A stretch of DNA of 64,000 nt from Paenibacillus sp. FSL R10-2782 (GTDB taxonomy: Bacteria; Bacillota; Bacilli; Paenibacillales; Paenibacillaceae): contig NZ_CP151951.1 in NCBI RefSeq assembly GCF_038592985.1, positions 4,269,001 through 4,333,000 of the forward strand. Direction: 5' to 3'. Positions within the stretch are counted from its first letter, which is position 1. Each line of letters begins with the position of its first letter. Positions 17,862 to 27,260 of this stretch are shown one piece after another. Both the position numbers and the translations under genes were made by a program. Below the pieces are notes generated by a model, which saw nothing but the letters and a program-made list of their open reading frames with translations, was not told where the DNA came from and made no database searches.

Positions 17862-18602
17862 TCAATCCAGGTCCTGAATTCCCCGGTAAATGCCTGTGCG
17901 CAGCTCACGAATGTAATACGGCAAAGAAGGTACGTCTGCTTCCTCAGCCTGTTTCACCGCCAGCTCTATATTATAAGGTACACGTACAAACTGGATGGAA
18001 AAAGGTGCAGGGCTCTCTTCTCCCATGCTCCCCTCCAAAATGCAGTAGGAAGCCTGAGTTACATCCAGCGGATTGCCAACACTGCCGACATTAAAAAGCG
18101 TTTTGCCCTGAAAATGCTGTATAAAGGCATTATGCACATCTCCATATCCCACGACATCCGGGGCAAAAGCGGCTTTTCCATTTTCCTCGGCCAACGGGTC
18201 GAACATAGCGATTCTTTTCTCCGGCTCATCCCATGGCTGCACGCGATGATATACACTTTGCGGCGAAGCATGCACCAGACGGATACGACGTCCGCTCATC
18301 CTGAAATCATGATGAAACGGCAACTCTGCCAAATACTGTAGCCGTTCTGTGCCCAGGCGCTCGGCTTGCCAGCTAAAATTGAGATCATCTGTAATGCTAA
18401 CCAGCTCATCCCAATTACCACGCACCACCACTTCGCAATGTTGACGGACAGCCTCCAGAACCTCGCACGGGCTAGGCCCTTTGCCGATCAGATCGCCCAA
18501 ACAAAACACACGACTAATCCGTCGGGAAGCAATATCCTCCAGCACCGCCTCGCAGGCAGGCCAATTGCCATGTATATCTGAAATGACAGCAATACGATCC
18601 AT
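17862..18602 (-). CDS. Metallophosphoesterase (calcineurin-like, YfcE/ApaH-like)
   Basis: A 246-residue cytoplasmic phosphoesterase with two metal ions. The ligand blocks are visible: VISDIHGNWPACEAVL (D-x-H-x-N), CLGDLIGKGP (GD-x2-G), VRGNWDE (GN-x-D in place of GNHD), LVHASPQS and VGYGDVHNAF (the GxxH block). This pattern is shared by YfcE, serine/threonine phosphatase-like and diadenosine-tetraphosphatase-like enzymes. AAGGAG precedes the ATG at 18602. It precedes the GNAT gene by 52 bases in one transcription unit. The substrate is unknown. Confidence 0.82.
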   Translation of the reverse strand: MDRIAVISDIHGNWPACEAVLEDIASRRISRVFCLGDLIGKGPSPCEVLEAVRQHCEVVVRGNWDELVSITDDLNFSWQAERLGTERLQYLAELPFHHDFRMSGRRIRLVHASPQSVYHRVQPWDEPEKRIAMFDPLAEENGKAAFAPDVVGYGDVHNAFIQHFQGKTLFNVGSVGNPLDVTQASYCILEGSMGEESPAPFSIQFVRVPYNIELAVKQAEEADVPSLPYYIRELRTGIYRGIQDLD

Positions 18603-18699
18603 CTGAATATCACTCCTTTGTCCGAAACAGCTACACACTACACTAAACCCTTTTTATGTAGTTACAAGCCCATACTGATGAAGGTAAACATATAATAGC

Positions 18700-19644
18700 C
18701 TATTGACCGGATTTCAGTGTAATGACACTCAGCTCCGGCCTGCACAGCACACGAATCGGCAGCTTGGTCATTCCAATGCCTCTGCTGACATACAGCGGCA
18801 TCCTGTCAGTCCCTACATGAAATAATCCCTGAATGTACTTGCGTCCACCCGGAGGCGGCATCGGCGCTCCGAGGACAGGCAAGCGTACCTGTCCTCCATG
18901 CGTATGTCCCGACAATTGAAGATCAAAGGACATTCGCGCCGCCACATCCGCATAATCCGGCTCATGCATAAGCAGCAGCTTGCACAAGTCATCAGAAAGT
19001 CCGTGGATGGCACGCCGTGGATTGGGTTTGCCCATAATGTCATCCTCTAACCCAACAATCGCCACACGCTGCCCGGCTCGCTCTACAATCGCGTGCTCAT
19101 TTCTCAGCAACGTAAACCCGGTTTTTGGATATAGCTCCTGTACCCCGGCTGGTAAACCCCGATAATCGTGATTGCCGAGAATGGCGAATTTACCGAGTGT
19201 GGCGTACATCGAAGCCATGACCGGAACAGCGGCTTTCATAGATACGGCATAATCATCTACAATATCACCTGTAAAACAAAGCAAATCCGGTTCCAGTCCT
19301 GCAATTCGGTCCGCAAGCTCCCGCAGGTCCTGCTCATCCATGTGAAAGCCCAAGTGTACATCACTAAAATGCACGACTCTGATACCGTCAAAAGCCGACG
19401 GCAGACGGGGCAAAGATAGTGTAAAACGTGTAATCTCCAAATGATTAGGCTCCCATAGGGAAGCGTATCCTCCAGTTAAAAGCGCGGTTCCGGCTGTCGC
19501 TAAAGCGGCTTTTTTCAAAAAACGACGACGCGAAGGATTGGCTGGCTCATTTGAAATGGAACGACGCGAAGAACCGAGAGGGATCGCGGCCTCATCGTGT
19601 GAGCCATCCTGACTCTCGCGGCGGGTTTGCGGCGTCTTCTCCAT
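18700..19644 (-). CDS. Tat-exported metallophosphoesterase (YkuE-like)
   Basis: A 314-residue protein with a twin-arginine signal: a long polar N-region, then SRRRFLKKAALATAGTALL near residues 38-56. The catalytic domain shows VVHFSDVHLGFH (D-x-H), FTGDIVDDY (GD), ILGNHDYRG (GNHD), LLMHEPDY and LSGHTHGGQVRLP (GHTH). This is the YkuE/YaeI type, a metal-dependent lipid- or nucleotide-phosphoesterase outside the membrane. AGGGGGC lies close upstream of the ATG at 19644. Tat export implies that the protein folds with its metals before transport (family knowledge). Confidence 0.87.
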   Translation of the reverse strand: MEKTPQTRRESQDGSHDEAAIPLGSSRRSISNEPANPSRRRFLKKAALATAGTALLTGGYASLWEPNHLEITRFTLSLPRLPSAFDGIRVVHFSDVHLGFHMDEQDLRELADRIAGLEPDLLCFTGDIVDDYAVSMKAAVPVMASMYATLGKFAILGNHDYRGLPAGVQELYPKTGFTLLRNEHAIVERAGQRVAIVGLEDDIMGKPNPRRAIHGLSDDLCKLLLMHEPDYADVAARMSFDLQLSGHTHGGQVRLPVLGAPMPPPGGRKYIQGLFHVGTDRMPLYVSRGIGMTKLPIRVLCRPELSVITLKSGQ

Positions 19645-19732
19645 ATGCGTGCCCCCTTGCTATCTATTCAACTATTGTACAGTTCAAATATCTCATGATT
19701 CAAATGTTCAAATATTTCACGCTTTTAGCCCT

Positions 19733-20542
19733 CTAGCGGTTGGTGGCTAACCATCGTTCTGCATAGTCTACCAAATCACGCTGCCTCGCTAAAAAACACG
19801 ATGCATCCCCGATGTTCACTCGCGTAAAGGCTGCGGGACGATCCCGCTCAAAATCAAGCCCCAGCTTGTCAAAATCATCCGAGGATATATTAAAATCCTG
19901 AAAAGATACCCATACTTTCTCCCCGTTCACCATCATCGGGGCTTGTTGGGTTGTTTCTTCACGTCCATTGTACGCTGTGCGGTGTTCCGCCAAATGAAAG
20001 GACGTGTTGCTGTCATGTCCGCAGCCCAGCAACAGCACATAGGCGTCTGTCTCATATAGCTTCGCCAGTGGCGAATGTTCACCTAGCCCGAAATCAAGCT
20101 TATGCCCTTCCAGTAAGTGTAAAGCCGCAGGTCCACGGGCCGCAAACGAAACATGTGGGTGTCCACTCCGCAGTGTTCCTGGCAGACCACGGAACGTTTC
20201 CACAATGATCCCCATGCCTCCGGTCAACGTCCAGGCCGGATCATAGGCGGGCATTTCCTCGCGTACAAGTTCCCACCATGACTCATCCAGAGGCGGGTTC
20301 ATCCATGTCGACGGATCGGTCAGATCATGGGACTGCGTCGGCGTGACCAGCGTTCCTTCCGGGCCAATCGCATCGGTTAATGCTGCAAGAATAGCAGAGG
20401 CCCCGCCCGGAACAAAACTGCCAAAGCTGCGCATCGACGAGTGCACAAGCAACGTCATGCCTTTTTGAACCCCCAGTTCCTTTAATCCTTTCAGCACATC
20501 CGACCCGATAACGGGCCGACGCGTCATCGGTTGTACAGCCAC
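19733..20542 (-). CDS. AAC(3)-family aminoglycoside N3-acetyltransferase-like protein
   Basis: A 269-residue acetyltransferase of the antibiotic_NAT/YokD family. Landmarks are GMTLLVHSSMRSFGSFVPGG, GTLVTPTQSHDLTDPSTW, RSGHPHVSFAARGP and LLLGCGHDSNTSFHLAEH with the catalytic-region His residues. Proteins of this family acetylate the 3-amino group of 2-deoxystreptamine aminoglycosides, but many chromosomal members in Bacillales give no proven resistance. The GTG at 20542 has AAAGGAGG 8 bases upstream, which places the start 14 codons inside the longest frame. It is a single-gene unit between two terminators. Confidence 0.83.
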   Translation of the reverse strand: MAVQPMTRRPVIGSDVLKGLKELGVQKGMTLLVHSSMRSFGSFVPGGASAILAALTDAIGPEGTLVTPTQSHDLTDPSTWMNPPLDESWWELVREEMPAYDPAWTLTGGMGIIVETFRGLPGTLRSGHPHVSFAARGPAALHLLEGHKLDFGLGEHSPLAKLYETDAYVLLLGCGHDSNTSFHLAEHRTAYNGREETTQQAPMMVNGEKVWVSFQDFNISSDDFDKLGLDFERDRPAAFTRVNIGDASCFLARQRDLVDYAERWLATNR

Positions 20543-20648
20543 CTGTCCAGCCTCCTTTTCTCCAAAAACGATACACAATACCATAATTATACCATAACTG
20601 CTGCCCTACTCTCCTCCCTCCACGGTAACTCCGATCTGTCCTGAGCAT

Positions 20649-20692
20649 ACAAAAACAGGCTTTCTCCGGTTCAGGGAAAAAGCCTGTTTTGT
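20649..20692 (-). terminator. Terminator of the sdhCAB operon
   Basis: AACAGGCTTT pairs with AAAGCCTGTT across a 19-base loop. On the minus strand it is followed by TTTTTGT, 23 bases after the sdhB stop. The plus-strand side also ends in TTTTG. Confidence 0.8.
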
Positions 20693-20714
20693 ATAAAGCA
20701 TTCACTGACTAGTG

Positions 20715-21482
20715 CTATACGGTCAACCAGCGCTTGAACATATGCTTGGTTGTTTGCTTGTTCATTTCGGCAATGGAGGTTGTCAACGGAATGCCCTTCG
20801 GGCAGGAACGTACGCAGTTTTGCGAGTTACCGCAGCCCTCCAGCCCGTCGTCCGTCATCAGCGCATCCAGCCGCTCCTCCTGATTCATTTCCCCAGTTGG
20901 ATGACTATTGAATAGACGAACCTGAGATATCGCCGCAGGTCCAATGAATGTCGTTTTCTCGTTAACATTCGGGCAAGCCTCCAGGCAGACACCGCAGGTC
21001 ATGCACTTGGACAGCTCATAGGCCCATTGACGCTTCTTCTCTGCCATTCTGGGGCCGGGGCCCAGATCGTAGGTACCGTCAATCGGAATCCACGCTTTGA
21101 CCTTCTTGAGCGCGTTAAACATCCGGCTCCGGTCAATGACCAAATCCCGCACAACCGGGAACGTGCTCATCGGCGCAATGGTAATCGGCTGCTCCAGCTT
21201 ATCGACGAGCGCCGCACAAGCCTGACGCGGCTTGCCGTTAATCACCATGGAGCATGCTCCACACACTTCCTCCAGACAGTTCGACTCCCAGCATACCGGG
21301 GCCGTATCTTTACCATGACTATCCACCGGGTTACGCTGAATCTCCATCAACGCACTGATTACATTCATCCCCGGTCGATAAGCCAACTCAAATTCTTCCG
21401 TATATGGATTCGCATTAGGTTCATCCTGACGGGTCACGACGAACTTTACGGTTTTATCCGATTTCACTGCTTGCTCCGACAT
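20715..21482 (-). CDS. sdhB: Succinate dehydrogenase iron-sulfur subunit
   Basis: Carries the three iron-sulfur centres that move electrons from SdhA flavin to quinone. The [2Fe-2S] cysteines are in ESNCLEEVCGACSMVING with a distal Cys in QACAALV; the [4Fe-4S] and [3Fe-4S] centres are in KCMTCGVCLEACP and GNSQNCVRSCPKGIP. At 255 residues it matches the Bacillus three-subunit enzyme. The ATG at 21482 has AAGGGAG about 7 bases upstream; a GTG three codons earlier lies against that site. It is the last gene of sdhCAB and is followed by a terminator. Confidence 0.95.
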   Translation of the reverse strand: MSEQAVKSDKTVKFVVTRQDEPNANPYTEEFELAYRPGMNVISALMEIQRNPVDSHGKDTAPVCWESNCLEEVCGACSMVINGKPRQACAALVDKLEQPITIAPMSTFPVVRDLVIDRSRMFNALKKVKAWIPIDGTYDLGPGPRMAEKKRQWAYELSKCMTCGVCLEACPNVNEKTTFIGPAAISQVRLFNSHPTGEMNQEERLDALMTDDGLEGCGNSQNCVRSCPKGIPLTTSIAEMNKQTTKHMFKRWLTV

Positions 21483-21512
21483 CTCATACACTCCCTTCTG
21501 TATCTTCCTTAA

Positions 21513-23258
21513 TTACTTGTTCTTGGAGTAATCCCGAATACGCGGCTTGATCAGCGAAACGTCCACCGCTTCGTACGAGATTTGCGGTCCTTCCGGTGTC
21601 CAGTCCGCAATCGTCGTTTTCAGGAAATCCTCATCGTTACGGTCCGGGAAGTCAGGTTTATAGTGGGCTCCACGGCTTTCGTTACGCAGCAGCGCTCCTT
21701 TGGTCATCGCTTCAGCCAGCTCCATCATATTCCACAGCTGACGCGTGAACGCCGCACCCGCATTGTTCCAGCGCGAAGCATCATTGATGTTAATATTGGA
21801 ATAACGCTCCTTCAGCTCCTTGATCTTGTGGATCGTAGCTTCCAGCTTGTCATTATAACGAACCACGGTCATGTTGTTCGTCATCCACTCGCCCAGCTCT
21901 TTATGAAGGACATAGGCATTTTCTTTCCCATCCATACGCAAAATACGCTCATACTTCTCCGTCTGCTGATTGACCGCTGCATCGAACACGGAGGAAGCCA
22001 CATCCTGCGCGGATTTTTTCAAGCCTTTAATGTATTCCACAGCTTTTGGTCCAGCCACCATCCCGCCGTAAATAGCTGACAGCAGCGAGTTTGCACCCAA
22101 ACGATTCGCTCCGTGATACTGGAATTCACATTCTCCGGCGGCAAACAGCCCCGGAATATTGGTCATCTGATTGTAATCGACCCACATGCCGCCCATCGAA
22201 TAATGCACAGCCGGGAAGATTTTCATCGGTATTTTGCGCGGATCGTCACCAACGAATTTTTCATAAATTTCAATAATACCGCCCAGCTTCACGTCCAGCT
22301 CTTTCGGGTCCTTATGAGACAGATCGAGATACACCATGTTCTCGCCATTAATGCCGAGCCCATCATCGACGCATACACTGAATATTTCACGGGTCGCAAT
22401 ATCACGAGGGACCAGATTTCCATAAGCCGGATACTTTTCTTCGAGGAAATACCACGGCTTGCCGTCCTTGTACGTCCAAATACGGCCGCCCTCTCCCCGT
22501 GCCGACTCGGACATCAGACGCAGCTTGTCATCCCCCGGAATAGCCGTCGGATGAATCTGGATAAACTCGCCGTTGGCATAGCGTACGCCCTGCTGATATA
22601 CCGCCCCGGCAGCCGTACCTGTATTAATTACGGAATTCGTGGTTTTACCGAAAATAATGCCAGGACCGCCCGATGCCAAAATAACCGCATCTGCTACAAA
22701 GGTCTTCACTTCCATCGTGCGCAAATCCTGCGCACAGATGCCGCGACAGATACTCTCATCATCCAGTACAGCCTGTAAAAACTCCCAGTTTTCATACTTG
22801 GTCACCAAGCCCTCAGATTCCCAGCGCCGTACCTGTTCATCAAGTGCATACAGAAGCTGCTGCCCTGTCGTCGCTCCAGCAAAGGCGGTCCGATGATGCT
22901 GCGTCCCCCCAAAGCGGCGGAAATCCAGCAGTCCTTCCGGTGTCCGGTTAAACATGACACCCATGCGGTCCATGAGATGGATAATCCCCGGGGCCGCTTC
23001 GCACATCGCTTTTACCGGAGGCTGGTTTGCGAGAAAGTCCCCGCCATAGACTGAATCGTCAAAGTGAATCCAGGGCGAGTCGCCTTCACCCTTCGTATTC
23101 ACCGCGCCGTTGATGCCGCCTTGAGCACAAACGGAGTGGGACCTTTTGACCGGAACCAAAGAAAATAAATGAACGTGAACTCCTGCCTCTGCCGCCTTGA
23201 TCGTAGCCATTAGACCCGCAAGGCCGCCGCCCACGACAATAATGTTGGATGCTGCCAT
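21513..23258 (-). CDS. sdhA: Succinate dehydrogenase flavoprotein subunit
   Basis: A 581-residue FAD protein that oxidises succinate to fumarate in the TCA cycle on the inner face of the membrane. The dinucleotide motif IIVVGGGLAGLMATIKAAEAG starts the protein. The FAD-linking His lies in RSHSVCAQGGINGA. The substrate block is FIQIHPTAIPGDDKLRLMSESARGEGG, with the catalytic Arg downstream in GANRLGANSLLSAIYGG. The stop lies 30 bases before the sdhB start. The length and layout are those of Firmicute SdhA. Confidence 0.95.
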   Translation of the reverse strand: MAASNIIVVGGGLAGLMATIKAAEAGVHVHLFSLVPVKRSHSVCAQGGINGAVNTKGEGDSPWIHFDDSVYGGDFLANQPPVKAMCEAAPGIIHLMDRMGVMFNRTPEGLLDFRRFGGTQHHRTAFAGATTGQQLLYALDEQVRRWESEGLVTKYENWEFLQAVLDDESICRGICAQDLRTMEVKTFVADAVILASGGPGIIFGKTTNSVINTGTAAGAVYQQGVRYANGEFIQIHPTAIPGDDKLRLMSESARGEGGRIWTYKDGKPWYFLEEKYPAYGNLVPRDIATREIFSVCVDDGLGINGENMVYLDLSHKDPKELDVKLGGIIEIYEKFVGDDPRKIPMKIFPAVHYSMGGMWVDYNQMTNIPGLFAAGECEFQYHGANRLGANSLLSAIYGGMVAGPKAVEYIKGLKKSAQDVASSVFDAAVNQQTEKYERILRMDGKENAYVLHKELGEWMTNNMTVVRYNDKLEATIHKIKELKERYSNININDASRWNNAGAAFTRQLWNMMELAEAMTKGALLRNESRGAHYKPDFPDRNDEDFLKTTIADWTPEGPQISYEAVDVSLIKPRIRDYSKNK

Positions 23259-23364
23259 TTCTGCTCACTCCTTTTTTTCAGGATTTTAGCCAAATCCTCT
23301 TTTACCATAAGAAATAGAATCTGCAAACGATGTATTGCAAACACGTAAAGTGTACATTCATTTT

Positions 23365-24039
23365 TTACAGTAGCTGTTGAATAGCACTGCTTTGTATCAA
23401 GGCGGTTGCCGTTTCCTGGAATTCCGCGCTGCGGAATGCCAACAGGGAAGCGATGAAGCCGATGGATACAACCACGAACAAGGTCATGCAGATATAGGAG
23501 GACACTTTTTGTGCACGCGGTCCCACCGTAATCCCCCAACTGACCATAAAAGCCCATAGTCCGTTTGCAAAGTGAAAGGATGCCGAAACGACACTGATTA
23601 AATAAAGGATAAAATAGACTGGATTCGTCACAATGCCATGCATCACACCGCCTAGCTGCTCATGTGTTACATGACCCAAAGCCACCTGAAAACGTGTATC
23701 ATATACGTGCCAGATAATGAATACGAACGTAATCACACCGGAAATGCGCTGAAACAGAAAGCGCCAGTTACGCGAATAGCCAAAATTTTTGACATTCGGA
23801 TCAGCCTGATAAGCGATATACAAGCCATAGATTCCATGGAACAGCAATGGCAAGTAGATAAATAACGTTTCAAGCACAATAACAAGTGGCAGACCATTCA
23901 GGAAGGCCACGCTGCGATTGAATCCTTCCTTGCCGCCCTCCACCGCTGTGAAGTTGGTCACCAAATGCTCTACAAAAAATAGAGCCAGCGGAATGACACC
24001 AAGAAGCGAGTGTAGCTTTCTGGAATAAAATCCTTTCAT
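23365..24039 (-). CDS. sdhC: Succinate dehydrogenase cytochrome b558 subunit
   Basis: A 224-residue membrane anchor with five hydrophobic helices that binds two b hemes and menaquinone, as in B. subtilis SdhC. The N-terminus FYSRKLHSLLGVIPLALFFVEHLVTNF holds conserved heme-ligand histidines (SLLG...EH), and further His residues lie in FVFIIWHVYDTRF and ASFHFANGLWAF. AAGGGAG lies 10 bases before the ATG. It is the first gene of sdhCAB. The 217-bp upstream gap, shared with a divergent LysR gene, holds a 9-bp perfect palindrome. Confidence 0.93.
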   Translation of the reverse strand: MKGFYSRKLHSLLGVIPLALFFVEHLVTNFTAVEGGKEGFNRSVAFLNGLPLVIVLETLFIYLPLLFHGIYGLYIAYQADPNVKNFGYSRNWRFLFQRISGVITFVFIIWHVYDTRFQVALGHVTHEQLGGVMHGIVTNPVYFILYLISVVSASFHFANGLWAFMVSWGITVGPRAQKVSSYICMTLFVVVSIGFIASLLAFRSAEFQETATALIQSSAIQQLL

Positions 24040-24099
24040 CTAGGTAATGCTCCCTTCTCCCAAAAATAGCGTTTTCAATAGTAATATAACATATAATAT

Positions 24100-24122
24100 G
24101 ACATTTCCCGACAGGAAATGTC
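24100..24122. promoter_or_regulatory. Candidate operator, sdhC/lysR divergent promoter
   Basis: GACATTTCC and GGAAATGTC are perfect 9-bp inverted arms with a 5-base spacer. The repeat lies 61 bases upstream of the sdhC start and about 145 bases upstream of the LysR gene. LysR-type regulators bind such dyads, often a T-N11-A core, in divergent promoters. No experiment supports this particular pair. Confidence 0.5.
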
Positions 24123-24265
24123 CAGCAAGATGTTTCTTAAAAGAGAAAACAAAAGTGTGAACATCTTGTGTCGCTTTCATGTTACTCCTTTTCGGCTTAT
24201 AATGGAATTGCAATATACGTATTAATTGTTATGTCTTTTTTGCATATAGAGAGGAAGTGAATGAT

Positions 24266-25171
24266 TTGTTTGAGGAATTGAACGCTTTTGCCGTCATTGT
24301 CGAGCAATCCAGTCTGAATAAAGCCTCCAAGCTGCTTAATCTCTCCCAGCCCGCCCTGTCCCGCAAAATCGCCAAGCTGGAGGAAGAGCTGGGTGTGAAC
24401 CTGTTTGATCGACGGGGCAAACGACTCGAAATTACATCAACAGGCCGATTTGTATATACCTTCGCGCTGGAGCAACGGCAACGGCAGCTCCGCTTTTTGC
24501 AAAAGCTGTCACAGCACAAAAACGAAGCCCAGAGCATGCTTACGCTGGGTGCGAGTCTGACGACACTCCAAACAACGCTGCCTACTCTCGTCGAAGCCTT
24601 CATGAGCAAGCATCCCCAAACCGAGCTGAAGCTACTCACAGGCAAAACCCATGAGATCGTCGCTTTTGTGCGCGACAAAAAAGCAGACGCCGGTATTGTC
24701 GGGTCTGCCATTCATGAGGCCGGCCTGCGCTGCATTCCCCTGTTTGACGATCATTTGGAGCTAGTCGTTCCGATCGGTCATGAATTAACGATGAAGACGG
24801 AAACAGCCTCGATGAAAGATTTGCAAGGGCTGCCAATGATTATTTTTTCCAAGGGAACCTGGTATCGCAGTCTTACGGATGACCTGTTCCAGCGCAGCGG
24901 GATCATGCCGGATATTCGTATGGAAATCGACTCGTTCGAGGCGATTGTGCGCCTCCTGCCGACCTGCAAGGCTTCGGCATTGCTGCCCAAATCCTACTTG
25001 CGCAACGAGTTGCTGCGGGATAATGGGCTAACCCCGCTGTACTTGCCTGATTTGAAAGAGACACGGCGAACCACCTCCCTTATCTACTCGGAGACGACCG
25101 ATCTGGGACCGACAGCACGGCGCTGGATCAGCGAGACACGTGCATCGTTTGCCGGCTATCGTATGGTGTAG
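24266..25171 (+). CDS. LysR-family transcriptional regulator, divergent from sdhCAB
   Basis: A 301-residue LTTR with the N-terminal HTH SLNKASKLLNLSQPALSRKIAKLEEELG and an effector domain from about residue 92 (TLGASLTTLQTTLPTLVEAF). The TTG at 24266 has GAGAGGAA 9-11 bases upstream; a GTG at 24257 is in frame but abuts that site. LTTRs usually control the divergent gene, so regulation of sdhCAB is a reasonable inference. In Bacillus the LysR protein CcpC controls TCA genes, but it is not clearly the same protein. Confidence 0.83.
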   Translation: MFEELNAFAVIVEQSSLNKASKLLNLSQPALSRKIAKLEEELGVNLFDRRGKRLEITSTGRFVYTFALEQRQRQLRFLQKLSQHKNEAQSMLTLGASLTTLQTTLPTLVEAFMSKHPQTELKLLTGKTHEIVAFVRDKKADAGIVGSAIHEAGLRCIPLFDDHLELVVPIGHELTMKTETASMKDLQGLPMIIFSKGTWYRSLTDDLFQRSGIMPDIRMEIDSFEAIVRLLPTCKASALLPKSYLRNELLRDNGLTPLYLPDLKETRRTTSLIYSETTDLGPTARRWISETRASFAGYRMV

Positions 25172-25176
25172 CAGGG

Positions 25177-25854
25177 TTAGCCTTCTTCATTAACGTTAAC
25201 GACCTCGTCCTCAAAGCGGCCGATATTATCATTGGAGCCGATGATGACCATAATATCGTCTGCTTTTAGCCGATCCATCGCTGTTGGTGCAATCAGAATA
25301 CCGTTCGCCGTATGAAGCGCCACAATGCTGCAACCAAAGCGGGTACGGGCATTCAGCTCAGATAGCGTTTTGCCATGCAGGCATGCAGGAACATTGAGTT
25401 CCACAATGCTGTATTCCTTGGACAGCTCCAAATAATCAAGCAAATTAGGTGTAACCAGTTGATGCGCGACTCGTATCCCCATATCTCGCTCGGGATAAAT
25501 GACCCGGTCCACACCGAGCTTTTCCAACGCTCGTCCGTGCAGCACAGAAATCGCTTTCGCAACGACTTTGCTCACACCCAGCTCCTTTAGCAAAATGGCA
25601 GCCAGAATGCTGACCTGAATATCAGCACCAATCGCAACAATGCCGCAATCGAAATTACGGATGCCCAATGATCGCAGCGAATCCTCATCTGTAGCATCTG
25701 CCACGACGGTATGCGTCAACAGCTCACTCATACTGTCCACAACATCCTCATTCCGGTCGATGCCTAGCACCTCGCACCCCATATCTACCAATTGCAAAGC
25801 CAGGCTTGAGCCAAATCGTCCCAAACCAATAACTACAAACTGCTGCGTTTTCAT
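25177..25854 (-). CDS. ktrA: Ktr potassium uptake regulatory subunit (RCK)
   Basis: A 225-residue cytoplasmic RCK protein: an N-terminal Rossmann domain with FVVIGLGRFGSSLALQLVDMG and the acidic LGIDRNEDVVD that binds ATP/ADP, then an RCK_C domain from about residue 135 (YSIVELNVPACLHGKTLSELNAR) that binds c-di-AMP in KtrA/KtrC. Eight of these subunits form a ring that gates KtrB. It follows ktrB by 18 bases in one transcript. Whether it corresponds to KtrA or KtrC of Bacillus cannot be decided from sequence alone. Confidence 0.9.
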   Translation of the reverse strand: MKTQQFVVIGLGRFGSSLALQLVDMGCEVLGIDRNEDVVDSMSELLTHTVVADATDEDSLRSLGIRNFDCGIVAIGADIQVSILAAILLKELGVSKVVAKAISVLHGRALEKLGVDRVIYPERDMGIRVAHQLVTPNLLDYLELSKEYSIVELNVPACLHGKTLSELNARTRFGCSIVALHTANGILIAPTAMDRLKADDIMVIIGSNDNIGRFEDEVVNVNEEG

Positions 25855-25872
25855 ATCTACTCTAGAACTCCC

Positions 25873-27213
25873 TTATCCTATAATCATTTTGCCTTCCGGA
25901 TGACGATATAATTCCTTACCCTTTTTGGGTCCTAGCGCATACGCCAGTGTAAGTGGGCCGAGTCTACCTGCAAACATCGTCAGGGTAATGACCAGCTTGC
26001 CTATAAACGTCAAATCAGGTGTAAGTCCCATCGACAATCCCACCGTCCCAAATGCAGACACCGCCTCGAACAATATCATTAGAAAATGATGATCCTCGGT
26101 TGCTGACAAAATCATCGTCACGCCAATCACAAACAGCAACCCCAGCAGTGTAATGGTCAAAGCCTTGTAAATTCGCCCCTGCGCAAGCCGGTATTTGAAC
26201 AGTACAATATCCTCTCGACCTCGCAGCATCGAAATCACGGCTCCAATGAGCAGCGCAAACGTTGTCGTCTTAATCCCGCCTCCAGTAGAGCCAGGAGAAG
26301 CACCGATAAACATCAATATAATGATGAAAAACTGCGTAGCCTGTCGCAAGCCAGCGATATCTAACGTATTGGCACCTGCGGTGCGCGGTGTTACGGACTG
26401 GAATAAAGATCCCAGCAGTTTTCCACCCCAATCCAGCGAGCCCAGTGTCTTCGGATTGGTAAACTCGAATACAAAGATGACAAGCGTGCCGACTACGATC
26501 AGGGTAGCCGTCATACTGAGTACCACCTTGGTATGCAAGGAAAGTCTCCCACGCTTGCGGTATTCTACCAGGTCCGACATAACCACAAAGCCGATGCCAC
26601 CCGAAATAATCAGAAACATAGCTGTAAAATTAACAATAGGATCATACACATAACCTGTCAGGCTGCGAAAGTGACCGAATAAATCAAAGCCCGCATTGTT
26701 AAACATGGAAATGGCATGCCAGATTCCAAAATAAATCGCCCTGCCTACGGGCATATCAAAGGACCAGCGAATCGCGAATATCGTGGCGCACACGCCCTCA
26801 ATGATTAGGGAGTACAGCAACACCCTGCGGATCAATCCGACAATTCCCTCAACAGAGGTCTGGTTCATCGCTTCCTGCAAAATCAGGCGCTCCCGCAAGG
26901 AAATGCGGCGCTTGAATACCAGCGCAATCAAAGTAGCCATCGTCATAAAGCCGAGACCGCCAATCTGAATCAGCGCAGCGATAACCACCTGACCAAAGGT
27001 GGTAAAGAAGGTACCGGTATCCTTAACGACAAGACCTGTAACACAGGTTGCGGAGGCGGCTGTAAACAAAGCATCTATAAATGCAAGCGGCTTCCCCGTT
27101 GTATTGGAAATCGGCAGCATTAACAACAAGCTGCCTATAAGAATGATAATGGCAAAACCCGCAACGAATATCTGCGGTGGAGAAAGCCGAAGCCATCTTG
27201 CATTGGGATTCAT
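25873..27213 (-). CDS. ktrB: Ktr potassium uptake channel subunit
   Basis: A 446-residue TrkH/KtrB membrane protein with four M1-P-M2 repeats. The selectivity-filter glycines are visible in TAASATCVTGLVVKD, FNNAGFDLFG, TPRTAGANTLD and SAFGTVGLSMG. The gate-region loop is SPGSTGGGIKTTTF. It takes up K+ (Na+-stimulated) when KtrA is in the ATP state. AGGAG precedes the ATG. Its leader of about 500 bases carries a c-di-AMP riboswitch, a terminator and a dispersed repeat, so K+ uptake should fall when c-di-AMP is high, as in Bacillus. Confidence 0.93.
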   Translation of the reverse strand: MNPNARWLRLSPPQIFVAGFAIIILIGSLLLMLPISNTTGKPLAFIDALFTAASATCVTGLVVKDTGTFFTTFGQVVIAALIQIGGLGFMTMATLIALVFKRRISLRERLILQEAMNQTSVEGIVGLIRRVLLYSLIIEGVCATIFAIRWSFDMPVGRAIYFGIWHAISMFNNAGFDLFGHFRSLTGYVYDPIVNFTAMFLIISGGIGFVVMSDLVEYRKRGRLSLHTKVVLSMTATLIVVGTLVIFVFEFTNPKTLGSLDWGGKLLGSLFQSVTPRTAGANTLDIAGLRQATQFFIIILMFIGASPGSTGGGIKTTTFALLIGAVISMLRGREDIVLFKYRLAQGRIYKALTITLLGLLFVIGVTMILSATEDHHFLMILFEAVSAFGTVGLSMGLTPDLTFIGKLVITLTMFAGRLGPLTLAYALGPKKGKELYRHPEGKMIIG

Positions 27214-27260
27214 CTATTTATCACTGCTCCTACTTGGTGAATTATGAGCATGGAGACGCT

